From Phycisphaerales bacterium (GTDB taxonomy: Bacteria > Planctomycetota > Phycisphaerae > Phycisphaerales > UBA1924): DNA of 51,794 nucleotides. Made by a program: the position numbers and the translations under genes. This document shows positions 34,744 through 42,155 of the stretch, one piece after another (position 1 is the stretch's first letter; each line of letters opens with the position of its first letter). The stretch is taken from assembly GCA_026647565.1 (NCBI GenBank), contig JAPKGU010000005.1:1-51794 (forward strand), given 5' to 3'. The notes beneath the pieces are model-generated. The model was given only the letters and a program-made list of their open reading frames with translations, ran no database searches and was not told the DNA's origin.

Positions 34744-36612
34744 TCAGCCGAGGCAGACGCCGAAGGCATCGAAGAAGTCGAGCACGTCGAGAACATCGAT
34801 GGATCCGTCCGCGTTGACGTCGGCCCCCGGGAGCGTCTGTCCGAAGGCGTCGATGAAGTCGAGGAAGTCGATGACATCGACCTCGCCGCTGGCGTTGTAG
34901 TCGGCGTTGCAGGGCGCGAGGTTGATGGTGGCCGTGGCCATGGTGACGGGCGAGCTCTTTCCGAGGGCCTCCCAGATCTCATAGGCGACCATGCCCCGGG
35001 CGTCGGTGGTGTTCTTGTCGCGGAGGAACTCGATGTACTCCCGGGTGGTGGTCTGGTGGAGCAGTGCGACCTCGGCGCGGACGGCGCCGGCGGGGATCTC
35101 GTAGAGGGTGTTGTCCCAGTACTGGCCGTCCTGATAGGTGTAGCCGACGGGCGCGGCCTGAACGGAGGCGAAGCCGGCGTTGGTGAAGCCGCGGGGCGGG
35201 ATGCGGTTGTCGAAGAACCACGTGTTGTTGAGGGCGAAGTGGAAGCCGGGGCCCTGGGGCTTTCCGGTGAGCGCGGCCATGGCGGCGTCGAGGCCGAGCT
35301 TGGCCTCGTAGACCTTGGTGCCGGCGCCGTTGAACGCGGCGGTCGCGTTGTCGTAGATGCCTCGCTCGGCGATCATGGCGTTCGAGGCGTCGTAGAAGCG
35401 GACGTTGAGCCACATGCGCCGGCCCTCGGGATATCCGGTGGGGAGCTTGTGGCCGGCGTGGTTGATCACGCGGACGAGGAGGGTGTCTGGATCGAAGAGG
35501 CCCATGGGCTTGAGGGCGTGGAGGTCGGAGGCGGCCTGCATGAGGGCGAGGTTTCGGGCTTCGGAGGCCTCGACCATGGGCATGGTGACGCCGCTGGCGG
35601 CCTCGCCGACGGAGGCGCGTGCGGCGCGGACGCCCCACGAGTTGGCGCCGGCGAAACCATGGGTGGGGACGTCGTCGCGGTACTCAGCGCCGAGTGCGGG
35701 TCGTGCGCCGTAGCCGGACGCGTCGGGCATGTGGCAGTCCTGGCAGGAGCTGACTTCGAGCTTGTTGCCTCCGAACCGGCCTCCCATGTCGATGGGGCCT
35801 TGCGCGAAGGCCGACTGCGCCCATTCGCTGTAGGTGCGTTCGATGGGGAACATGTCGGCGCGTTTGCCGGAGGAGTGCGGCTGGTCGGTGGGGCCGAGGA
35901 TGTAGGTGCCGCCGGGTCCGCGTTCGAAGAGCGGGTTGGAGACGTCGTGGCAGGAGGCGCACATGCGAGAGTCGGCGTGGAAGGGGGAGTTCTCCCACTG
36001 GTGGTAGAACATGTCGTTGAGTTGGAAGGGTCCGCGCCGGCGGTCGTAGGGGTCGATGACGTACTGGGCGGAGTGGTTGTCCTCCGGGACCTCGGAGATG
36101 GCGGCGAGGTCGGTGAGGATGCTCCAGTCCGAGGCGGGGCTTTGGCCGGGGACGTAGACGGGATCGACCATGCGATGGCAGACGGAGCAGGTGACGCCCT
36201 GGAAGTCCTCTTCGAGGAGGTCGTTGCCGTCGGTGGGGACGCTGCGACCGTTCAGCCAGCCGTTTGGCGTGTGGCAGCGGAGGCAGAGGTCTCCGGCGAA
36301 GGCGGCGTCCTGGTTGGCGATGGAGAACGCGGCGAGGAAGATGGGATCGCGCCACGCCTGGCCCATCATGCTGGACTTCCAGCCGAAGTAGGGCTCGGTG
36401 TGCGAGTCGTAGTTACCGTGGCAGAACTGGCACGCCTCGGAGGCGAGGGTCGGTTCGATCATCATGCCGGGCTGTGTGCCGGGCTGGAAGAAATCGTCGA
36501 GGGTTGTGTCGGGCGCGGCGAAGGCGAGCGTGGCGACGATGGCGACGACGGCACCCCCGGCCCAGAGGAGTTCCGGAGCGCCGAACGCTCGACGATGTGA
36601 TGAATCCGACAT
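34744..36612 (-). CDS. exported five-heme cytochrome c with dockerin-like tail
   Basis: A 622-residue protein with an N-terminal signal or anchor (LLWAGGAVVAIVATLAFA). Five CxxCH heme-binding motifs lie at residues 61-65 (CQFCH), 110-114 (CLRCH), 142-146 (CSVCH), 218-222 (CASCH) and 290-294 (CQDCH), and HAGHKLPTGYPEGRR is a further characteristic His block. The arrangement resembles multiheme cytochromes of the c-554 type used in anaerobic electron transfer. The C-terminus has two dockerin loops (DYNASGEVDVIDFL and DVNADGSIDVLDVL) and ends GVCLG rather than a plain GC. AGAGG precedes the start. Redox partner unknown. The cytochrome maturation genes are not in this window. Confidence 0.86.
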   Translation of the reverse strand: MSDSSHRRAFGAPELLWAGGAVVAIVATLAFAAPDTTLDDFFQPGTQPGMMIEPTLASEACQFCHGNYDSHTEPYFGWKSSMMGQAWRDPIFLAAFSIANQDAAFAGDLCLRCHTPNGWLNGRSVPTDGNDLLEEDFQGVTCSVCHRMVDPVYVPGQSPASDWSILTDLAAISEVPEDNHSAQYVIDPYDRRRGPFQLNDMFYHQWENSPFHADSRMCASCHDVSNPLFERGPGGTYILGPTDQPHSSGKRADMFPIERTYSEWAQSAFAQGPIDMGGRFGGNKLEVSSCQDCHMPDASGYGARPALGAEYRDDVPTHGFAGANSWGVRAARASVGEAASGVTMPMVEASEARNLALMQAASDLHALKPMGLFDPDTLLVRVINHAGHKLPTGYPEGRRMWLNVRFYDASNAMIAERGIYDNATAAFNGAGTKVYEAKLGLDAAMAALTGKPQGPGFHFALNNTWFFDNRIPPRGFTNAGFASVQAAPVGYTYQDGQYWDNTLYEIPAGAVRAEVALLHQTTTREYIEFLRDKNTTDARGMVAYEIWEALGKSSPVTMATATINLAPCNADYNASGEVDVIDFLDFIDAFGQTLPGADVNADGSIDVLDVLDFFDAFGVCLG

Positions 36613-36665
36613 GGGAACCTCTCTTCCGCCGTCTCGCGGGACCGCGCGACGCTCTCATAAAAAGG

Positions 36666-36700
36666 AAAGTGGACCCGGCACAGGCCCGGGTCCACGACCT
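36666..36700 (-). terminator. Rho-independent terminator of the lysyl oxidase-like gene (minus strand)
   Basis: GTGGACCCGG and CCGGGTCCAC pair perfectly (36669-36695) over a seven-base loop. Read on the minus strand the stem is followed by TTTCCTTTTTATGAG. It lies 34 bases beyond the stop of the gene at 36730-38361 and just upstream of the cytochrome gene, separating the two transcripts. Confidence 0.85.
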
Positions 36701-36729
36701 CCAGCGTGATGGGGGCGATCTCGGATGTG

Positions 36730-38361
36730 TTACAGGCTGCAGCCCTGTCCGAAGTCATCGATGAAGTCGAGGAAATCGAGGACATCGATGTTCGTGTCGC
36801 CGTTGTAGTCCCCGTCGATCCCGGACGAGCCGGCGCACGGCGCGGGCTGGTTGACGCAGGCGCCGAAGGCGTCCATGTAGTCGAGGAAGTCCAGGACGTC
36901 GGCCTCGCCGTCGCCGTTCACGTCAGCGGGGCAGGGCGGGACCCACGTGAGGGTGCCGGTGGACCAGTCGCCGGTGGTGGTGCCGCCGTCTGTGATGCTG
37001 GCGTAGACCCAGTACGTGCCGGGCGTGACGTAGGCGGAGTTGATGACGGATGTGCCGCTGGCGGCGGGCGTGTTGATGGAGGTTGGGATGAGCTGCTCGG
37101 TGCCGTCGAGCGTGGGCGTGTCATTGACGTAGAGGGTGACCCAGCGCGGGTTGCTCTCCGGGTCGCTGCTGGTCCACGTGACGGCGTAGGCGTCGAGTCC
37201 GTGCTCGAGCTCGATGTCCCCGGCGGGCGGATTGACGACGGTGACGGAGGGCGCGCTGTTGGCCGAGGGGTTCACCTTGAGCGTGTAGTTGGGGCTTGTG
37301 GCGCCGGACCAGCCGTAGACCTGCACGTAGTAGTAGCCGGCGGCGCGACCGCTCATGCCGATCTGCTCGAAGTTGTTGGTGCTGTCTGAGGTCGCGAGCG
37401 TGGTGCCCGAGGCGTTCTGGAGACGCATGTCGAGATCGCCGGCGCCGTTGGAGAACTCGATGCGGACGAAATCAGAGGCGGTGCCCGTCGAGGGCATGTA
37501 GAAGCGGTAGTAGTCGGTGTCGGTGGAGGCGTGGATGGTCAGGCCGGTGACGACCTTCTCGGGGTTGCAGGGGCCGAGGTTCGGGCTGTTGATAGCGCCC
37601 TCGACGCGAGCAGCGGTCTCGGTCCGCGAGTTGTTGGATTCGAGCGCGTCGGGAAGGATCGTGCTGGAGCCGGAGCCGATGTTGACCTTGATTCTCCCGG
37701 CGTTGTTGGTCTCATCGGACTCGAGGAAGTGTCCGTCGGGATCGACGACCGCTTCGAGCCAGTACTCGCCGTTGGGCAGTCCGGTGATGTCGATCCACTG
37801 GCCGTCGAGTTCCTTTGAGTAGATGTCCATCCAGCCGACGGAGAGACCCTGGGTGGTGGAGGAGCAGGAGTTGAACTGGCCGCCCGGGGGGAAGCCGGGA
37901 AGCGACGAGTTGTACACGGCGAGGTCGAGGATGCAGAAGGAGGTCTTCTCACCCTCGGCGAGGATCGCGCCGACGCCGTCGCCGGGAAGGACCTCGCGGA
38001 TGTAGTACTGGCACCACGCCTCGACGTGGATGTGGTTGTGCGTGGGGTGGTAGACGAACTGGCCGGCGTTGCGCTCCCAGAAGGTCCCGTTGGTGCGGTA
38101 GATGCGCTGGATGACCTGCTGCTTGCCGTTGCCCAGGTCCGCGCCGCCGTAGACGTAGAGCTTTCCGGCGCCGATGTTGGGCGTGCCGGTGGAAAGGCGG
38201 ATGTGCCTGCGGCCGGGGACGATGTTGGTGACGATGGCGTTGTCGTAGAGCTCATCGTTTCGGATGACGATGTCCGGAAGAAGATCGGTCTGGGCGCGAG
38301 CGGTGTCGGCGACGAATGTGGATGCGAGTGCCGCGAGTGCGATGAGTGGAGCGCGTTTCAT
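36730..38361 (-). CDS. exported lysyl oxidase-like protein with PPC and GC-type dockerin domains
   Basis: Lysyl oxidases are copper amine oxidases that crosslink proteins by oxidising lysine. This 543-residue homologue has a signal peptide (to about residue 23). The copper block YHPTHNHIHVEAW holds His108, His110 and His112. Lys139 lies in EGEKTSFCILD and Tyr181 in GWMDIYSKELDGQWIDIT; these align with human LOX Lys320 and Tyr355, which form the lysyl tyrosylquinone cofactor. GEYWLEAVVDPDGHFLESDETNN is the conserved end of the catalytic domain. A PPC domain (about 240-360), a beta domain and two dockerin loops follow (ADVNGDGEADVLDFL, GDYNGDTNIDVLDFL), ending QGCSL. GGAG precedes the ATG. Confidence 0.87.
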   Translation of the reverse strand: MKRAPLIALAALASTFVADTARAQTDLLPDIVIRNDELYDNAIVTNIVPGRRHIRLSTGTPNIGAGKLYVYGGADLGNGKQQVIQRIYRTNGTFWERNAGQFVYHPTHNHIHVEAWCQYYIREVLPGDGVGAILAEGEKTSFCILDLAVYNSSLPGFPPGGQFNSCSSTTQGLSVGWMDIYSKELDGQWIDITGLPNGEYWLEAVVDPDGHFLESDETNNAGRIKVNIGSGSSTILPDALESNNSRTETAARVEGAINSPNLGPCNPEKVVTGLTIHASTDTDYYRFYMPSTGTASDFVRIEFSNGAGDLDMRLQNASGTTLATSDSTNNFEQIGMSGRAAGYYYVQVYGWSGATSPNYTLKVNPSANSAPSVTVVNPPAGDIELEHGLDAYAVTWTSSDPESNPRWVTLYVNDTPTLDGTEQLIPTSINTPAASGTSVINSAYVTPGTYWVYASITDGGTTTGDWSTGTLTWVPPCPADVNGDGEADVLDFLDYMDAFGACVNQPAPCAGSSGIDGDYNGDTNIDVLDFLDFIDDFGQGCSL

Positions 38362-38876
38362 TCAAAGAGACTCCGGGTCCGGTCGAAGGACCGAGTGCGA
38401 CAGTGGTTCCGCGGTAAAGCGTTCACCGCGGACCGAGGATCCCCAGCGAGTGTCGCGGATGGCGCTTCCCGGCCTGAATGGGCGGGGGCGTTGCCGCGAC
38501 GGGAGGACAGCGTAACGTGGGCCCGAGACGTTGGGAAGGGAATGTGTCCCGAACGATCCGAAATTGCCGGCCTCTTGATGGCAGGCACGTAGGTCCGAGA
38601 ACTCGTGGCGGCCATTGGGTGGTGGTTGGGTGGAACGGCATCGGGGGAGAGGTTTGTGGAATGGACGAACTTGCCGCAACCGAGCCACCAAAATCGGCGG
38701 ATGGTGTCTGGATTCAGGGGCGAATGCCCTACCGGTGTCGTTGTCGAGGGACCCATTGATTGCATTTTGTTCGGCATCGAGATTTGATTGATGTCGGCTG
38801 TTGGTCGATGGGAGTGGGTTCAGAATGAGGGATGCGTTGGTACTTTGAAAGAGGTCGATCTACGAGGGAGCGCGTG
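38362..38876. other. 515-base divergent intergenic region
   Basis: Between the lysyl-oxidase-like and subtilase genes, GC falls to about 57-58 per cent and no gene-like frame is seen. Hairpins CGGTC-GAAG-GACCG (38380-38393) and TCCGCGGT-N9-ACCGCGGA (38408-38432) sit in the leader of the lysyl-oxidase-like gene. A weak TTGCAT-N17-TTTGAT pair (38760-38788) could serve the subtilase. The region probably holds both promoters. Confidence 0.55.
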
Positions 38877-41800
38877 ATGAAACGGTCGAGCAGGGTTGTG
38901 GCGGTGTTGGCGTGTGCGGGGCTGGCGGCAACGGTCTGGGCGTCGGACGCGTCGTCCGGCGCGGCCGGCTCCCGGGTGTCGTTGCTGCCCCTGCCTCCGG
39001 CGCACGTGGACGCGGGTCCTCGGGCGATCACGTTCGCACACGGCATGATCGACACGAGCGCGGCACGTCCGTTCTCGGCGGTTCCGCTCGTGGCCGGCGG
39101 GCGGTATCTGATTCAGCTGGATGGCCCGATCACGCCGGCGCGTCGCGCCGCGATCGGCGAGGCGGGTCTGGCGCTTGGCGACTATCTGCCGTCGTACGCG
39201 TACATCGCAAGACTGGATCGTGTGGACGCCGCGGCCCTGAATGGTCTCGGCTTTGTGCGCTATGTGACGCCGTTTGAGGATGGTTGGAAGCTGAGCCCGG
39301 AGCTGGGCGTTCGTCCGTTCCAGACGGCGGAGCGTCAGGCGCTGCGGGCGTCGGGCGCGTCGCGCGTGGTGGTCACGCTGTTCGACGGCGAGGGCGCGGA
39401 GGGCGCGCTGGCGGCGATCGGGCAGATCCCCGGCGCGGTGGTGACGAGCGTGCAGGAAACCGGCACGCAGAAGGACATCCTTGTGACGATGCCGTCGGGA
39501 CAGGTCGCGGCATTGGCCTCGATCCCGACGGTGCAGTTCGTGGAGGATGCGCCGGAGATCACATTCCGCAACTCGACCACCACGTGGATCGTGCAGTCGA
39601 ACGTGAGCGGCTCGACGACGCTGTGGAACAACGGGCTTCGCGGGCAGAACCAGGTGGTGGGCGTGATGGACGGTCGCCTGGACCGCAATCACTGCTCCTT
39701 CAGCGATACGAACCCGATCGGGCCGACGCACCGGAAGATCGTGGCGTACAACACGTCGGCGGGTTCTGACTCGCACGGCACCCACGTGTCGGGCACGGCC
39801 GCGGGCGACGCGGGCGCATCGGGGAACACGCGAGGCATCGCCTACCAGGCGAAGATTGCGTTCAACGTGATTCCCTCGTTCACGGACACGGCGATGTACA
39901 ACTCGCTGCAGACGCACCACAACCAGGGTGCAAGGTCGCACACGAACTCGTGGGGCGACGACGGGACGACGAGCTACAACTCGATCTGCCGCGGCGTGGA
40001 CCGGTTCTCGTACGACTTCGAGGACTCTCTTGTGCTGTTCGCGGTGACGAACACGTCGACGCTGAAGAACCCGGAGAACGCGAAGAACCTCATCGGCGTC
40101 GGCGCGTCGCAGGACACGCCGAACCAGGGGAACTTCTGCTCGGGGGGGACGGGTCCGACGGCGGACGGCCGGCGGAAGCCGGAGGTGTTCGCGCCGGGGT
40201 GCAACTCGACGTCGGCCTCTTCGAGCACAGCGTGCTCGACGGTGAGTTTCACGGGGACGTCGATGGCGTCTCCGGCGCTGGGCGGGCTTGCGTTGCTGCT
40301 TCGCCAGTACTACACGGACGGCTATTACCCGTCGGGTGCTGCGAACGCGAGCGACGCGTTCACGCCCTCTGCGGCGCTCGTGAAGGCGACGATGATCAAC
40401 TCGTCGGTGGACATGACGGGGATCACGGGGTATCCGAGCAATCAGGAGGGGTGGGGCCGGGCGCTGGCGGACGAGGCGCTGCACTTCTCGGGCGAGACGC
40501 GCCGGATGATCGTGGAGGACGTGCGGAATGCCAGCGGGTTCTCCACGGGCCAGTTTGACGAGATCCCGATCGGGGTCGCGTCGAGCGCCCAGAAGCTGAA
40601 GGTGACGCTGGTGTGGACCGACCCTCCGGCGAGCGCCTCGACGGGAACGGCGAACGCGGCGATCAACAATCTCGATCTTGAGGTTGTGAGCCCCTCGGGG
40701 ACGCTGTACCGGGGCAATGTGTTCACGAGCGGACAGTCTTCGACGGGCGGCACCGCAGACACGAAGAACAACGTAGAGCAGGTGCACATCAACGCACCCG
40801 CGACGGGCGCGTGGACGGTGCGTGTAAAGGCGACGGCCGTGAACTCGGGGCTGCAGGGGTACTCGGTCGTGGTTTCCGGGGCGATCAATCCTCCGACGCC
40901 GCCGTCGTCGCTCGACATCGTGGCCGAGGCGCCGGGCGTGATCGCGCCGGGCGTTGAGACGATCATCGACGCGACGATCACGCCGAACAACGAGACGCTG
41001 GTGGGAACGCCGACGATCTCGTACAGGTTCGACGGCGGGTCGTTCTCCAGCACGAATCTGGTGAGTCTCGGCGGGAACGCGTGGCGGGCGACGCTGCCCG
41101 CGACCGCCTGCGGGACGGAGCCGGAGTACTACTTCTCGGCGAGCGGCTCGGTGTCGGGCGTGAACACCCTTCCGGCGACGGGCGCTTCGGCGCCGTTCGC
41201 CTCGGACGTGGGCACGCTGACCCCGGTGCTCGCGGACGACTTCTCCACGAATCAGGGTTGGACCGTGGGCGTGCCGTCGGACGGCGCGACGTCCGGTGTG
41301 TGGGAGCGTGCGGCACCGACGGGCGGGCTTGGGGCTCCGACGGCGGACCACACGCCCGATCCGGAGACGATGGCGTATGTGACGGGCGCTTCGGGAGATG
41401 TTGATGGAGGCCTGACGACCCTGCTCACGCCGATCATCGACATGAGCGCTCCGGGCGAGTACCGGGTCTCCTACTGGCGGTGGTACAGCAACGACGCGGG
41501 GTCGAACCCCAGCGCCGACACGTTCCTCGTGTACATCTCGAACAACGGCGGCACATCCTGGGTGCTGACCGAGACCGTCGGACCTGCGGGCGCGGGCGGC
41601 GGCTGGACGAATGTGCAGTTCGATCCGGCGACCAAGGTCGCGCTGACGAACAACATGCGGATGCGGTTCATCGCCAGCGACCTGTCGGGTGACTCGAACG
41701 TCGAGGCGGCGATCGACGATTTCGTCGTGTCGCGGTTCACGTGCACGGACCCGGTGGCGTGCGCGGGGGACTACAACGGCGACACGGACGTGGACGTGCT

Positions 41801-41951
41801 GGACTTCCTGGACTTCTTCGACGATTTCGGCAACTGCGAGAATCAGCCCGCTCCCTGCGGCAACTTCAACGCCGATTTCAACGGCGACACGTCGGTGGAC
41901 GTGCTGGACTTCCTGGACTTCTTCGACGCGTTCGGCACCGGCTGCCCGTAA
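38877..41951 (+). CDS. exported subtilisin-like serine protease with GC-type dockerin tail
   Basis: A 1024-residue S8-family protease. ATG 38877 follows GAGGGA by seven bases; the upstream frame from 38832 is rejected because it hides the signal (SSRVVAVLACAGLAATVWAS). A propeptide-like region spans roughly residues 25-235. The catalytic triad is Asp265 in VGVMDGRLD, His300 in SHGTHVSGTAAG and Ser462 in FTGTSMASPALGG. The Asp motif is DGR instead of the usual DTG. Beta-rich regions follow, including a jelly-roll-like region at about 660-690 and a domain near 790-950. The end has loops DYNGDTDVDVLDFL and DFNGDTSVDVLDFL and ends TGCP. It is presumably an extracellular protease. Confidence 0.9.
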   Translation: MKRSSRVVAVLACAGLAATVWASDASSGAAGSRVSLLPLPPAHVDAGPRAITFAHGMIDTSAARPFSAVPLVAGGRYLIQLDGPITPARRAAIGEAGLALGDYLPSYAYIARLDRVDAAALNGLGFVRYVTPFEDGWKLSPELGVRPFQTAERQALRASGASRVVVTLFDGEGAEGALAAIGQIPGAVVTSVQETGTQKDILVTMPSGQVAALASIPTVQFVEDAPEITFRNSTTTWIVQSNVSGSTTLWNNGLRGQNQVVGVMDGRLDRNHCSFSDTNPIGPTHRKIVAYNTSAGSDSHGTHVSGTAAGDAGASGNTRGIAYQAKIAFNVIPSFTDTAMYNSLQTHHNQGARSHTNSWGDDGTTSYNSICRGVDRFSYDFEDSLVLFAVTNTSTLKNPENAKNLIGVGASQDTPNQGNFCSGGTGPTADGRRKPEVFAPGCNSTSASSSTACSTVSFTGTSMASPALGGLALLLRQYYTDGYYPSGAANASDAFTPSAALVKATMINSSVDMTGITGYPSNQEGWGRALADEALHFSGETRRMIVEDVRNASGFSTGQFDEIPIGVASSAQKLKVTLVWTDPPASASTGTANAAINNLDLEVVSPSGTLYRGNVFTSGQSSTGGTADTKNNVEQVHINAPATGAWTVRVKATAVNSGLQGYSVVVSGAINPPTPPSSLDIVAEAPGVIAPGVETIIDATITPNNETLVGTPTISYRFDGGSFSSTNLVSLGGNAWRATLPATACGTEPEYYFSASGSVSGVNTLPATGASAPFASDVGTLTPVLADDFSTNQGWTVGVPSDGATSGVWERAAPTGGLGAPTADHTPDPETMAYVTGASGDVDGGLTTLLTPIIDMSAPGEYRVSYWRWYSNDAGSNPSADTFLVYISNNGGTSWVLTETVGPAGAGGGWTNVQFDPATKVALTNNMRMRFIASDLSGDSNVEAAIDDFVVSRFTCTDPVACAGDYNGDTDVDVLDFLDFFDDFGNCENQPAPCGNFNADFNGDTSVDVLDFLDFFDAFGTGCP
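41877..41921 (+). repeat. dockerin-coding DNA repeat, copy 1
   Basis: These 45 bases encode the second dockerin loop of the subtilase and are identical to 44382-44426 in the next gene. The identity includes synonymous positions, so the sequence was copied or converted recently rather than only conserved as protein. Confidence 0.85.
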
Positions 41952-42003
41952 GCCCTCGCCTCGCTCCGGCCACCCAATCGCGAGCCACCCGAACCCACGC
42001 GCG

Positions 42004-42036
42004 CCCCCGGACCCCTCGGCCCGGGGGTCTTTCTTT
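42004..42036 (+). terminator. Rho-independent terminator
   Basis: CCCCCGG (42004-42010) pairs with CCGGGGG (42021-42027), and an alternative inner pairing GACCCC/GGGGTC is possible. The T-rich TCTTTCTTT follows. It lies about 50 bases after the subtilase stop. Confidence 0.7.
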
Positions 42037-42155
42037 CCATGCGCCCCGGAGAGCCCCTTGAGCGCGACGCCCGTTCGTGTAGACTGGCGCGTCCGCCCCA
42101 CTCGGGGCAGCCCCTCCCACCAACGCCTTGCCGCCCCGCCACGCAGGAGCTTGTC

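Noticed and set aside
34744-36612. Call as nitrite reductase or hydroxylamine oxidoreductase
   Set aside because: Heme motif number and spacing do not match those families, and no catalytic Lys-type heme motif was found.
38362-38876. Short genes in the divergent spacer
   Set aside because: Open frames here overlap on several strands, lack ribosome sites and have codon use unlike real genes nearby.
38820-42101. Open frame of 1093 residues antisense to the subtilase gene
   Set aside because: It is Arg/His-rich shadow text caused by GC-biased codons. The opposite strand has a signal peptide, catalytic triad, ribosome site and dockerin tail.
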